DNA of 64,000 bases from Hyphomicrobiales bacterium (GCA_027489955.1 JAIXYZ010000013.1:992001-1056000), one strand, 5' to 3'. Shown: positions 27,035-37,899, counted from the stretch's first letter. The notes: a model not told the origin generated them from the sequence alone. A program made the numbers and translations.

Positions 27035-27775
27035 ATGAAGAAGCTTCTGCTTTCCGGCGCGGCGCTGTTCGCCCTGTCCTCGGCGGCCCTCGCCGCCGAC
27101 CTTCCGTCGCGCAACGTTGCGCCGGCGGCTCCCGCCTACATCCCGCCTGCGTTCACGTGGACCGGCTTCTACATCGGTGTGAACGCCGGCTACGGCTTCG
27201 CCAACGACGGTGACAATTCCGGCGCCGTCGTCGGCGGCGTGTTCTTCCCCGGCGCCAGCAGCGGCAACGGCGACGGCTTCGTCGGCGGTGGTCAGGTTGG
27301 CTACAACATGCAGTTCGGCCAGTTCGTGGCCGGCCTGGAAGCCGACCTGCAATACGCCGACCTCGGCCGTAACGACAACCTGGGCTTCATCGCGGCTCCG
27401 GGCGTGTATGTCAGCGGCAACCGCGGCATCGAGTGGTTCGGTACCGTTCGCGGCCGCCTCGGCGTCGCGTTCGATCGCCTGCTCGTCTACGCCACCGGCG
27501 GTCTCGCCTATGGCGGCGGCAACGACAACCGCTTCGGCTTCGCTGGCAACGGCGGCGACGACGTGGAGTTCGGCTGGACGCTGGGTGGTGGTGTCGAATA
27601 CGCCTTCACCAACAACCTGACGTTCCGCGTGGAAGGCCTGTACGTCGACATCGATCGCGGCAACGCGAACGGCTTCGTCGTGACGCCGGCCGGCGCGATC
27701 ACCCCGGTGGTCGGCACCAGCAACGGCAACGACGGCTTCGGCGTCGTCCGTGCGGCTCTGAACTACAAGTTCTAG
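27035..27775 (+). CDS. Omp25/31-type outer-membrane beta-barrel protein
   Basis: A 246-residue outer-membrane protein. Residues 1-22 are a signal peptide ending ALA-A. The mature part opens with a proline-rich DLPSRNVAPAAP segment and then FTWTGFYIGVNAGYGF, the Hyphomicrobiales Omp25/Omp31 signature. It continues as alternating beta strands (VGYNMQFGQFVAGLEADLQ, FGTVRGRLGVAFDRLLVYATGGLAYGGG) and ends RAALNYKF with a terminal Phe, as outer-membrane barrels do. CGGAG precedes the ATG by seven bases. A strong terminator follows. Codon use is typical of highly expressed genes. Confidence 0.93.
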   Translation: MKKLLLSGAALFALSSAALAADLPSRNVAPAAPAYIPPAFTWTGFYIGVNAGYGFANDGDNSGAVVGGVFFPGASSGNGDGFVGGGQVGYNMQFGQFVAGLEADLQYADLGRNDNLGFIAAPGVYVSGNRGIEWFGTVRGRLGVAFDRLLVYATGGLAYGGGNDNRFGFAGNGGDDVEFGWTLGGGVEYAFTNNLTFRVEGLYVDIDRGNANGFVVTPAGAITPVVGTSNGNDGFGVVRAALNYKF

Positions 27776-27795
27776 TCCTTCCGGACTGGATACGG

Positions 27796-27825
27796 AAAAG
27801 CCCGGCGGAAACGCCGGGCTTTTTT
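27796..27825. terminator. Strong terminator after the barrel gene, probably bidirectional
   Basis: AAAAGCCCGGCG and its complement (27796-27807, 27812-27823) close a GAAA tetraloop and run into a T-run on the + strand. On the minus strand the flanking AAAA becomes TTTT, so the same hairpin can end the convergent parE message. Confidence 0.9.
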
Positions 27826-27869
27826 GTTGGCCGAAAGGTCGGGGCGACGACGCCGTCGCGCGGCGCCGC

Positions 27870-29924
27870 TCAGATGTCGAGCAGTTCCTCGGTAGCGAAC
27901 GCGGCGCGCTCCTGGATGAAGGAGAAGCGGGCCTCCGGCTTGTTGCCCATCAGCCGCTCGACCGTATCGCTGGTGGCATCCCGGTCCTCGGGAAGGACGA
28001 CCTTGAGCAGGGTCCGCTTGCGCGGGTCCATGGTCGTCTCCTTGAGCTGCGCCGGGAGCATCTCGCCGAGGCCCTTGAAGCGGCCGATCTCCACCTTCTT
28101 GTTGCGGAACTCGGTCTCGATGAGCTGCTGGCGGTGCGCCTCGTCGCGGGCATAGACCGTCTTGCCGCCATGCGTCAGGCGGTAGAGCGGCGGGACCGCG
28201 AGGAACAGGTGCCCGCGATCCACCAGCCGCGGCATCTGCCGGTAGAAGAACGTGATGAGCAGCGACGCGATATGCGCGCCGTCCACGTCCGCGTCCGTCA
28301 TGATGATGATCTTCTCGTACCGCAGGTCGTCGTCGCGGTAATGCGAGCCCGTGCCGCACCCGAGAGCCTGGACGAGATCGGCGAGCTGCTGGTTCGCGGC
28401 CAGCTTGTCGCGCGTCGCATTTGCCACGTTGAGGATCTTGCCGCGCAAGGGGAGCACGGCCTGGGTGGCGCGATCGCGCGCCTGCTTGGCGCTGCCGCCG
28501 GCCGAATCGCCCTCGACGATGAAGAGCTCGGAGCCCGCCGCGCCCGCGTTCGAGCAATCCGCCAGCTTGCCGGGCAGGCGCAGCTTGCGCGTCGCGGTCT
28601 TGCGCGCGACCTCCTTCTCGGCCCGCCGGCGCAGCCGCTCCTCGGCGCGCTCGATCGACCATTCCAGCAGGCGGGCGGCCTGCTGGGGCGAGGCGGCGAG
28701 CCAGTGGTCGAAGGCATCGCGCACGGCGCCCTCGACGATGCGGCCGGCCTCGATCGTCGCCAGCTTGTCCTTCGTCTGCCCCTGGAATTCGGGCTCGCGG
28801 ATGAAGACCGAGAGCATGGCGGCGCAGGTGGCCATCACGTCGTCGGTCGTCACGTCCTTGGCCCGCTTGGCCTGTCCCACGCGCTCCGCATGATCGCGCA
28901 GAGCCCGGAGCAGCGCCACGCGCAGTCCCGCCTCGTGGGTGCCGCCCTCGGCCGTGGGGATCGTGTTGCAATAGGACGAGACGAAGCCGTCCTCGCCCGC
29001 GCCGAGCCACGCCACCGCCCATTCCAGCGAGCCGTGGCCGCCGGGTTTCTCGATCTTGCCGGAGAAGATCGGTTCCGCGACCAGCTCGCGTCCGTCGATC
29101 TCCCGGGCCAGGTAATCCTTGAGGCCGCCGGGGAAGCGGAACACGGCTTCCGCCGGCAGGTTGTCGTCGGCCGCGATCAGCTCGGGCGCGCAGCGCCAGC
29201 GCACCTCCACCCCGCCGAACAGGTAGGCCTTGGAGCGCGCCATCTTGAACAGGCGGCGCGGCACGAACCGCGCGGCCTCGCCGAAGATCTGCGGGTCCGG
29301 GCGGAAGCGCACCCGCGTGCCGCGCCGGTTGAGCACCCGGCCGACCGTCTCCAGCGGCGTCTGCGGCAGGCCGCGGGAATAGATCTGGCGGTAGAGCGTC
29401 TGCCCGCGGGCCACCTCCACCTCCAGCAGCTCCGACAGGGCGTTCACCACCGAGACGCCGACGCCGTGCAGGCCGCCGGACGTCTCGTAGACCTTGGAAT
29501 CGAACTTACCGCCGGCATGCAGCGTGGTCATGATGACCTCGAGCGCCGACTTGCCCGGGAATTTGGGGTGCGGGTCGACCGGGATGCCCCGGCCGTTGTC
29601 GGTGACGCTGAGATGGCCGTCGGCTTCCAGCTCCACCTCGATGAAGGTGGCATGGCCCGCGACCGCCTCGTCCATCGAATTGTCGATCACCTCGGCGAAC
29701 AGGTGATGGAACGCCTTCTCGTCGGTGCCGCCGATATACATGCCCGGCCGCCGGCGCACCGGCTCCAGGCCCTCCAGCACCTCGATGGCGGTGGCGTCGT
29801 ATCCGGCCTCCGCCGCGGCGGGGGCGGGACGCGGCGCCGGGCGGGCGGCGGCCGGCGTCCGGCGCGGCGCGGGCGCCTGGGCCCGCGCGCCGCCGTCGCC
29901 GAAGAGGTCACCGTCGTCCGCCAT
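27870..29924 (-). CDS. parE: DNA topoisomerase IV subunit B
   Basis: A 684-residue ATPase subunit that pairs with ParC to unlink daughter chromosomes. The N-terminal GHKL ATPase is seen in VRRRPGMYIGG, EVIDNSMDEA and SGGLHGVGVSVVNAL. The TOPRIM block has SELFIVEGDSAGGSAKQARDR and IIIMTDADVDGAHI. The absence of the long GyrB-specific C-terminal insert and the short length favour ParE over GyrB. The first 40 residues are Ala/Pro-rich and poorly conserved. It is convergent with the barrel gene and divergent from the next small genes' region. Confidence 0.93.
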   Translation of the reverse strand: MADDGDLFGDGGARAQAPAPRRTPAAARPAPRPAPAAAEAGYDATAIEVLEGLEPVRRRPGMYIGGTDEKAFHHLFAEVIDNSMDEAVAGHATFIEVELEADGHLSVTDNGRGIPVDPHPKFPGKSALEVIMTTLHAGGKFDSKVYETSGGLHGVGVSVVNALSELLEVEVARGQTLYRQIYSRGLPQTPLETVGRVLNRRGTRVRFRPDPQIFGEAARFVPRRLFKMARSKAYLFGGVEVRWRCAPELIAADDNLPAEAVFRFPGGLKDYLAREIDGRELVAEPIFSGKIEKPGGHGSLEWAVAWLGAGEDGFVSSYCNTIPTAEGGTHEAGLRVALLRALRDHAERVGQAKRAKDVTTDDVMATCAAMLSVFIREPEFQGQTKDKLATIEAGRIVEGAVRDAFDHWLAASPQQAARLLEWSIERAEERLRRRAEKEVARKTATRKLRLPGKLADCSNAGAAGSELFIVEGDSAGGSAKQARDRATQAVLPLRGKILNVANATRDKLAANQQLADLVQALGCGTGSHYRDDDLRYEKIIIMTDADVDGAHIASLLITFFYRQMPRLVDRGHLFLAVPPLYRLTHGGKTVYARDEAHRQQLIETEFRNKKVEIGRFKGLGEMLPAQLKETTMDPRKRTLLKVVLPEDRDATSDTVERLMGNKPEARFSFIQERAAFATEELLDI

Positions 29925-30017
29925 CGTGTCCGTCCCGAATCGTTCCTGCCGCGATTATCACACGCGGCGGCGCGCCGTCCCGCGACACGGCGCCCGTCTC
30001 CCCAGGAACGGCGGCGG

Positions 30018-30419
30018 TCAGCGGCCGAAGCGGGTCGTGTCGAACACGATCCACGCGAACAGCGCCATCGAGCCAACGGTGAAGAACGAGCCGATGATCG
30101 CCACCGGCACGAGCGCCTCCCGGCCGGTGACGGACCCGGCAATGCCGACCGTCAGCAGGATCAGGCCGATCAGCGACGTGCCGTACTGCCACAAAGCCAG
30201 CCGCCGGTCCGCGCCCGGCACGATGAGGTAGTAGGCGGCGAAGAGGAACATGGAAACCCAGCCCAGCAGGTTCACGTGGGCGTGGACCGGGGCGAGGGTG
30301 AAGTCGTGGCGGGCGCCCATCACGATGCCGAGCACCATGCCGGCAAGGCCGGTCAGCACCGCGGTGCGGAAGAAGAGCCGGCCGGCGAGGGGAATCTGTC
30401 TGATCTCTGTCATGGTCAT
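30018..30419 (-). CDS. Small membrane protein resembling a heme-copper-oxidase subunit I segment
   Basis: A 133-residue inner-membrane protein with four membrane segments (about 14-33, 45-66, 77-97 and 105-125). Segment two contains HAHVNLLGWVSMFLF, which resembles the HxHxN-GW helix of cbb3/nitric-oxide-reductase catalytic subunits. The other heme and copper ligands of such subunits are missing, so this is not a working oxidase. I recall similar short stand-alone proteins in Hyphomicrobiales; their function is not known to me. No strong ribosome site is visible; a second ATG at 30413 is an equally good start. Confidence 0.7.
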   Translation of the reverse strand: MTMTEIRQIPLAGRLFFRTAVLTGLAGMVLGIVMGARHDFTLAPVHAHVNLLGWVSMFLFAAYYLIVPGADRRLALWQYGTSLIGLILLTVGIAGSVTGREALVPVAIIGSFFTVGSMALFAWIVFDTTRFGR

Positions 30420-30619
30420 GTCCGATGCAGGGTGAGGCGCGGCGTGTAGCGGGGCGGCATCCCGTCCGGCGTGCGCGGGCGCACCGGGCGGGTCCGGACG
30501 CGAAAGCGGACGTCACCGGGAACCGCGGCAGGCCGGCCGCGTTGGCACAGCGACGCCGGTCAGCGGCCGTTAACGCAGACCGTGCCACGATTCGACATCG
30601 ATCGAGAGGATTCGCAACG

Positions 30620-30814
30620 ATGATGCGCTTCGCGACCACCGACGTGAGAATGATGGGCCTCGATCGCGCCGCCGCCCTGGCGGGAGGCGCGCTGGCCTGC
30701 GAAGCCGGTCACGAGGCGGAGCGCCCCGCCGCCAGCCGCTGGATGTCCGCGCAGGTGTTGGGCTCCGGCGTGGCGCTGGCGCTCGTCGGCGTCGCGCTCG
30801 CCGTCATCCTCTGA
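30620..30814 (+). CDS. Hypothetical small membrane protein (64 residues)
   Basis: A 64-residue frame starting ATG ATG with GAGGA nine bases upstream. The first 40 residues are hydrophilic with a small AAALAGGALACE stretch; residues 44-64 form one hydrophobic segment (MSAQVLGSGVALALVGVALAVIL), predicting a tail-anchored inner-membrane protein. I recognise no family, and coding bias in this GC-rich DNA is weak evidence alone. It lies between the oxidase-like gene and the glnA terminator. Confidence 0.45.
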   Translation: MMRFATTDVRMMGLDRAAALAGGALACEAGHEAERPAASRWMSAQVLGSGVALALVGVALAVIL

Positions 30815-30884
30815 CCCGAAGAGATTTGGCCCCGGCGGCAGGGTCGGCACGCCCGCGCGCCAGGCCCATCGTCGCAGCAAAGGA

Positions 30885-30910
30885 AAACGGCGCCCGCGAG
30901 GGCGCCGTTT
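30885..30910 (-). terminator. Intrinsic terminator of glnA
   Basis: AAACGGCGCC (30885-30894) pairs with GGCGCCGTTT (30901-30910) over a six-base loop. Read on the minus strand the stem is followed by TTTTCCTTT, so it ends the glnA message 28 bases after its stop codon. Confidence 0.8.
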
Positions 30911-30937
30911 CAATGTCGGATATCCGATCGGTGACGA

Positions 30938-32347
<1,410 letters not shown>

Positions 32348-32411
32348 CAGCTCATTTCCTCTTTCGGATGCGGCCGGTATCGGCCGTCAGGGGGCGGGCT
32401 TGGTTCGACGA

Positions 32412-32795
<384 letters not shown>

Positions 32796-32976
32796 CTAGG
32801 CTCTTAACATCCGCCCAATGGCCTCGCCATGCCGATTTTTGCGGCACACGCCGCAGGTCAAACCGGCGCGAGCGGGAGCCACGACAACAGCGGATGAATA
32901 TTTAGGCAGCACTTGCACATTCCGAGTGCAACAGACGGCCATTGACGCCGCTACCGAAGCGGTCATCGTCAGCGTA

Positions 32977-34458
32977 ATGGACATGTCCGACGCCCCGCCG
33001 ATCCTGACCGCCGCCGCGATGCGCGAGGCCGAGCGCCGCGTCATCGCGGGCGGCGTTACCGGCCGCAGGCTGATGGAGCGGGCAGGGCGCGCCGCGGCCG
33101 ACGCCGCCATGGCCATGATCGCGCCGGGCGCCACCGTTTCCGTCCTCTGCGGCCCCGGCAACAATGGCGGGGACGGCTTCGTGGTCGCCCGCGTGCTGCG
33201 CGATCGGGGCTATGCCGTCCGCGTCGGCCTTCTGGGCGAGCGGACCGCGCTCGCCGGGGACGCGGCGGCGGCTGCCAGGGACTGGGGAGATGCGGTCGCC
33301 CCGGCGGCGGATCTGGATCTCGACGCGGCGCTCGTCGTGGACGGGCTGTTCGGCACCGGCCTGTCCCGCCCGCTTGCCGGGGAGGCCGCCCGTATCGTCG
33401 AGGCGGTGAATCGCGCCGGACGCCCGGTTCTTGCCCTCGACATCCCCTCGGGCATCGATGCCGATACGGGCGCGGTCCTCGGCGCCGCCATCCGTGCTTC
33501 CGCGACCGTGACCTTCGCCGCATCCAAGCCCGGCCATTGGCTGATGCCCGGTCGGGACCACGCCGGGGCATTGCGGATCGCCGATATCGGCGTCGACCCG
33601 GGCGGAGACCGCTGGCCGCGCCTGAACCATCCGTCCCTTTGGACTTCCGCCCTGCCGAGACCGGAGCGGAGCAGCCACAAGTATGACCGCGGCCATGCGC
33701 TCGTCGTCTCGGGCGAAGGTTCGCGCTCAGGCGCGGCCCGCCTGTCGGCCCGCGGCGCGCTTCGGGCGGGGGCAGGCCTCGTCACGGTGCTCGCCCCGCA
33801 GGATGCCGTCCTCGTCCATGCGGCGCGGCTCGATGCGGTCATGGTCCGGCGCTGCGACGACGCGGCTGCGCTCGCGGCGATCCTGGAGGACAGGCGGCTC
33901 AATGCCCTCGTCGTCGGACCCGGCGGCGGCGTCGGGGAACGCACGGCCGCCATGGCGCTGGCGGCGGCGGAGTCCGGCCGGGCCGTCGTGCTCGATGCCG
34001 ATGCGCTGACGAGCCTTGCCGGCCAGCCCGGCCGCATCGCGCAGGCCGCCAGGGGCAACGGCGCCATCGTCCTCACGCCGCATGACGGCGAATTCGCCAG
34101 ATTGTTCGGCGGGTTGGGCGGCGATCTTGATTCGCCGTCGAAATGCGTCCGGGCGCTGGCGGCAGCCCGCACGGCCGGCGCGATCGTCGTGTCGAAAGGG
34201 CCTGACACGGTCGTCGCGGCGCCCGATGGCCGGGTCGTCATCAACGCGACGGGGACGCCCAATCTCGCCACGGCCGGGTCCGGCGACGTCCTGTCCGGCA
34301 TGATCGCCGGCCTGATGGCGCAAGGCATGCCGGCCTTCGAGGCCGCCTGCGCCGGCGTGTGGATGCATGGAAGAGTGGCGGAGGCCTTCGGCCCGGGCCT
34401 CATCTCCGAGGACATCGCCGACCGCCTCCCGCCAGTGCTCGCCACGCTGCTGGCCTGA
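32977..34458 (+). CDS. nnrD: Bifunctional NAD(P)H-hydrate epimerase/dehydratase
   Basis: A 493-residue metabolite-repair enzyme. Residues 1-210 are the YjeF_N epimerase domain (GPGNNGGDGFVVARVL, DGLFGTGLSRP, ALDIPSGIDADTG) that interconverts R- and S-NADHX. The C-terminal ribokinase-like domain dehydrates S-NADHX with ADP (VVGPGGGVGE, LDADALTSLAG, ATAGSGDVLSGMIAGLMAQG). Both active sites look complete. No strong ribosome site is visible; ATG at 32977 or 32983 are both possible. It is divergent from glnB across 226 bases. Confidence 0.95.
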   Translation: MDMSDAPPILTAAAMREAERRVIAGGVTGRRLMERAGRAAADAAMAMIAPGATVSVLCGPGNNGGDGFVVARVLRDRGYAVRVGLLGERTALAGDAAAAARDWGDAVAPAADLDLDAALVVDGLFGTGLSRPLAGEAARIVEAVNRAGRPVLALDIPSGIDADTGAVLGAAIRASATVTFAASKPGHWLMPGRDHAGALRIADIGVDPGGDRWPRLNHPSLWTSALPRPERSSHKYDRGHALVVSGEGSRSGAARLSARGALRAGAGLVTVLAPQDAVLVHAARLDAVMVRRCDDAAALAAILEDRRLNALVVGPGGGVGERTAAMALAAAESGRAVVLDADALTSLAGQPGRIAQAARGNGAIVLTPHDGEFARLFGGLGGDLDSPSKCVRALAAARTAGAIVVSKGPDTVVAAPDGRVVINATGTPNLATAGSGDVLSGMIAGLMAQGMPAFEAACAGVWMHGRVAEAFGPGLISEDIADRLPPVLATLLA

Positions 34459-35856
34459 TCAGGCGACCTCGATCCAGCCGAACAGCCCGGTATCCAGACG
34501 TTCCAGCACGGTAGAGGCCACCAGCCAGCGTCCGGGATTGTCCGCGACGAAGGCGATCCGCTGCGTCTGTCCGGCCGGAACGATCGTCGTATCGAGCCAG
34601 TAAGGCTCCCACCCGTCATCGAGCGCATGGAGTAGGCGGAAGGCGTGCCCGTGCAGATGCATGGGCTGGGGGAACGCGGTGCGGTTCACGAGGGCCAGCA
34701 CGATCGGCGTATCCCGCCGCACCGATGCCAGCGGCTTGCCGCGCGCCACTTCGCCGGCCGCGCCGTTCAGCGTCCAGATCGCCGCCGGATCGCCCGTATA
34801 GATGGCCTTGCCGTCCACGGGCCGCGCGCCGCCCTCGATGACGATGTCGGCGCGGGTCGCGCGTTCCAGGCGTATCTCGGCCGGCAGCTGCGCGTGGGGC
34901 TGGAGCGCTGCGGGCGGCGGCAGGCCCACGAGCGCCGTGCCGGCCGCAGGGTCGGAGACGATGGTGACCAGAGCCACCCCGCCGCCGATCAGGGCCGCCA
35001 CCCTCCCGCCGGCGCCGGGCTCCGGCGCCTCGACGAGAAGGTCGTAGCGGCTGCCGGGGGCGAAGGGCAGGGCGGCCTGAAGCGGCTCGAACGTCTCCGT
35101 CGGATTGCCGTCCACCGCGATGACCCAGGCGCGCAGGGATTCGAATCCGATCCGCATCGACCTGGCATTGCAGCCGTTGGCGATCCGCAGGCGCAGCCGC
35201 CCGCCCGGCGGCACCGCGACGGCCAGGGGCGCCGGCGCCCCGTTGACGAGAAGGGCATTGCCGAGCCGGCCCGCGCCCGAGCGCTCCTCCACGCGGCCGA
35301 AGGGCGAGAAGGTGCCGTCCGCCTCCAGCCGCACGTCGTCCACCAGACACACAACGTCCCGGTCGACCGGCGGCGGCTCCCGCTCCTCCACGACGAGCAG
35401 ACCCGTCAGCCCCCGCTCGGCCAGTTCGCCGCTGCGCCCGGGCAGGCAGGGACGGGCAAGATGAAGCCCGGCCTGCGGCTCGGGCAGGGAGAGGCGGGCC
35501 GTGCCGCCCGGGGGCACCGCATCGCCAGTGAGCCCGGCGACGCCGTCGAGCGCGTTCGGCCCGCGCAGGCCGTGCCAGTGGATCGAGACGGGCTCGGGCC
35601 CGGCATTCTCCAGCGACAGCGCGGCGGCTTGGCCCGCCTTAAGGCGCGGCAGGGGTCCTCCGGCGCGTCCCGCAAAGCCCAGCACCTCGGTCTCGCCGGC
35701 AGGCTCCGGGGCAAGCCGCTGGCGGCCGGGGGCGATCCGGATGCGCGTGTCCGACGCCGCGGCATCCTGCGCGAAGGCGGGGCGCGGGGGCAGGGCGATG
35801 CCCGCGGCGAAAAGGCCGGCTCCGGCCAGGAGCGTCCTGCGGTCGATAAAAGTCAT
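34459..35856 (-). CDS. Multicopper-oxidase-fold Tat-exported protein with degenerate copper sites
   Basis: A 465-residue three-cupredoxin-domain protein. Residues 1-30 form a Tat signal (DRRTLLAGAGLF ... AFAQ). HWHGLRG (His93, His95) and MHLHGH (His400, 402, 404) keep part of the trinuclear copper site. However, the second motif is reduced to LHLARP. The third starts with Gln397 instead of the type 1 copper His. The HCH---H----M block reads ASTVLERLDTGL: His to Ala447, Cys to Ser448, His to Thr449, His to Arg453, Met to Leu458. It cannot hold a type 1 copper and is unlikely to oxidise substrates, much as FtsP/SufI. A structural or metal-chaperone role is possible. Confidence 0.85.
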   Translation of the reverse strand: MTFIDRRTLLAGAGLFAAGIALPPRPAFAQDAAASDTRIRIAPGRQRLAPEPAGETEVLGFAGRAGGPLPRLKAGQAAALSLENAGPEPVSIHWHGLRGPNALDGVAGLTGDAVPPGGTARLSLPEPQAGLHLARPCLPGRSGELAERGLTGLLVVEEREPPPVDRDVVCLVDDVRLEADGTFSPFGRVEERSGAGRLGNALLVNGAPAPLAVAVPPGGRLRLRIANGCNARSMRIGFESLRAWVIAVDGNPTETFEPLQAALPFAPGSRYDLLVEAPEPGAGGRVAALIGGGVALVTIVSDPAAGTALVGLPPPAALQPHAQLPAEIRLERATRADIVIEGGARPVDGKAIYTGDPAAIWTLNGAAGEVARGKPLASVRRDTPIVLALVNRTAFPQPMHLHGHAFRLLHALDDGWEPYWLDTTIVPAGQTQRIAFVADNPGRWLVASTVLERLDTGLFGWIEVA

Positions 35857-36027
35857 GTCAACTCCAAGCCCGCGGCCGAACGCGAGATTAAGGCGACAGG
35901 CCTCTGATGGCGAGCCGCGGCATCGCTCTTGCGACTCTCAACGCAGGAGCGGCCGCGTCGTTTCGCGACGGGACAACGATGTTCCGGCGCGGGGCGGCCC
36001 CGGCTGACGATCTAGGAGGATCGTGCC

Positions 36028-36174
36028 ATGGCGAGACTGGGAATCGTCGCGATCGCGGCGGGTATGGGCTACATCTACGCGACGCGGGGCAGCATCGATG
36101 CGCTGCTGCACCCGCTGATCCTCGGCACCGTCTTCGTGGGGCTGATGATCGTCGGCCTGCTCAAGGACGCGTGA
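36028..36174 (+). CDS. 48-residue small inner-membrane protein
   Basis: A short frame of 48 codons with an excellent ribosome site (TAGGAGGA, seven bases before ATG). The protein starts MARLGIVAIAAGMGYIYATRG, has one membrane-forming segment at 4-17 and a second at 29-45 (PLILGTVFVGLMIVGLL) and ends KDA. The strong Shine-Dalgarno and good hydrophobic pattern make it likely to be translated. I recognise no family. It lies between the copper-oxidase-fold gene (divergent) and tRNA-Leu. Confidence 0.65.
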   Translation: MARLGIVAIAAGMGYIYATRGSIDALLHPLILGTVFVGLMIVGLLKDA

Positions 36175-36194
36175 GCCGCGGGCGCCGCATTTTT

Positions 36195-36224
36195 TTGCTG
36201 CGCGCCCGATGGCGCGTGCTATAG
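36195..36224 (+). promoter_or_regulatory. Promoter for tRNA-Leu
   Basis: TTGCTG (36195-36200), an 18-base spacer, then CTATAG (36219-36224) preceded by an extended-10 TG. The tRNA begins about 45 bases later. The block TGCTATAGA recurs before nuoJ. Confidence 0.55.
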
Positions 36225-36269
36225 AGCCGCGTCCCGGCGAGGGCTGCGATGCCGCCGGCCCGGTGGATT

Positions 36270-36354
36270 GCGGGCGTGGCGGAACTGGTAGACGCACCGG
36301 ATTTAGGTTCCGGCGGCGCAAGTCGTGGGGGTTCGAGTCCCTCCGCCCGCACCA
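36270..36354 (+). tRNA. tRNA-Leu (UAG)
   Basis: GCGGGCG (36270-36276) pairs with CGCCCGC (36344-36350); the discriminator A is at 36351 and CCA is encoded (36352-36354). The anticodon TAG sits at 36304-36306, and a long variable arm (type II tRNA) lies between the anticodon stem and T arm, as expected for leucine. It decodes CUA and related CUN codons. Confidence 0.97.
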
Positions 36355-36489
36355 GTTTCGCCCGAACGACCATTAGCGGTCCGGGGCCGAACGCTGCATC
36401 GCCTTCCGAACCGGGACGAGAGGCACGTTGGCAACGGCGCGCCGGCAGCTCACCCGTTCCTGACGACTGATTCCTGGCGGTATCCAAAC

Positions 36490-37899
36490 ATGCAGACCAC
36501 CCAGACCATGGCCGAAGGCCTCAAGCGCGAGTTCAAGGTCGTGCTCCCCGCAGCCGACCTCGCGGCCAAGCTCGAGACCGAGCTGTCCACGCTGAAGGAC
36601 CGCGTGAAGATCAACGGCTTCCGGCCGGGCAAGGTGCCCGTCGGTCACCTCAAGCGCCTCTATGGCCGCGCCGTGATGGCGGACGTGGTGCAGAACGCGG
36701 TGAACGACGCCAACCGCAAGATTATCGAGGACAACAAGCTCAAGCTCGCCCTCGAGCCGCAGGTCGTCCTCCCTGAGAACAAGGACGAGGTCGAGGCCGT
36801 CATGGAGGCCAAGGCCGACCTCCAGTACACGGTCGCCCTCGAGGTCCTGCCCCAGGTGGAGATCAAGGACCACGGCGACATCGCGATCGTGAAGCCGGTC
36901 GCGAAGGTCGACGAGAAGGACGTGGACGAGGCCGTGGAGCGCATGGCCAAGCAGAACCGCTCCTTCGAAGCGAAGAAGGCCGGCGCCAAGGCCGCCGACG
37001 AGGACCGGGTCACGGTCGATTTCGTCGGCCGGATCGACGGCGAGGAATTCGCCGGCGGCTCCGCCCAGGACATCAAGGTCGAGCTCGGCTCGGGCTCGTT
37101 CATCCCGGGCTTCGAGGAGCAGCTCGTCGGCGTGAAGGCCGGCGACACCAAGACGATCAAGGTCACGTTCCCGGTCAACTACGGCGCCGCCCATCTGGCC
37201 GGCAAGGACGCCGAGTTCGACGTCACCGTGAAGGAGATCGAGGCGCCGCAGGCCGTGGCGATCGACGACGAGCTCGCCAAGGCATTCGGCATGGCCGACC
37301 TGTCCGCGCTCAAGGACGCCATCCGCCAGCAGATCGCCGCCGAGTACGAGCAGCATTCCCGCCGCCGCGTGAAGAAGGCGCTGCTGGACGCGCTGGACGG
37401 CAAGTACGACTTCGACCTGCCGCCCACGCTGGTGGAGCAGGAGTTCGGCGGCATCTGGGCCGCGCTCGAGAACGACATGAAGACCCGCGGCGTCTCGTTC
37501 GAGGACGAGGGCAAGTCCGAGGCCGAGACCCGCGAGGAATATCTCGGCATCGCCAAGCGCCGCGTGCGCCTGGGCCTCGTCATGGCGGAGATCGGCGAGA
37601 AGGCCGGCGTCCAGATCACGGACGAGGAGGTCACCAAGGGCGTGGTCGACCGCGCCCGCCAGTTCCCCGGCCAGGAGAAGGCCGTCTGGGAATATTACCA
37701 GAAGAACCCGCAGGCGCTCGCCGAGATCCGGGCCCCGATCTTCGAGGAGAAGGTCGTCGACCACCTCCTGACCCAGGTGAAGCTCACCGAGGAGCAGGTC
37801 TCCAAGGAGGCGCTGGCGTCGGAGGACGACGAGGCCGAGGCGGAGGCCGGGGACAAGCCCAAGAAGGCGAAGAAGCCGGCCGCCAAGAAAAAGGCCTGA
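36490..37899 (+). CDS. tig: Trigger factor
   Basis: A 469-residue ribosome-associated chaperone and prolyl isomerase. The N-terminal ribosome-binding domain has the motif [16 protein letters not shown] (the usual GFRxGKxP). A central FKBP domain ([30 protein letters not shown]) follows, and then a long helical C-terminal arm. The tail is lysine/alanine-rich ([12 protein letters not shown]). It heads the quality-control block tig-clpP-clpX-lon, the order usual in alphaproteobacteria. I used the ATG at 36490 because it precedes the family N-terminus; upstream codons overlap the tRNA region. Confidence 0.97.
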   Translation: MQTTQTMAEGLKREFKVVLPAADLAAKLETELSTLKDRVKINGFRPGKVPVGHLKRLYGRAVMADVVQNAVNDANRKIIEDNKLKLALEPQVVLPENKDEVEAVMEAKADLQYTVALEVLPQVEIKDHGDIAIVKPVAKVDEKDVDEAVERMAKQNRSFEAKKAGAKAADEDRVTVDFVGRIDGEEFAGGSAQDIKVELGSGSFIPGFEEQLVGVKAGDTKTIKVTFPVNYGAAHLAGKDAEFDVTVKEIEAPQAVAIDDELAKAFGMADLSALKDAIRQQIAAEYEQHSRRRVKKALLDALDGKYDFDLPPTLVEQEFGGIWAALENDMKTRGVSFEDEGKSEAETREEYLGIAKRRVRLGLVMAEIGEKAGVQITDEEVTKGVVDRARQFPGQEKAVWEYYQKNPQALAEIRAPIFEEKVVDHLLTQVKLTEEQVSKEALASEDDEAEAEAGDKPKKAKKPAAKKKA

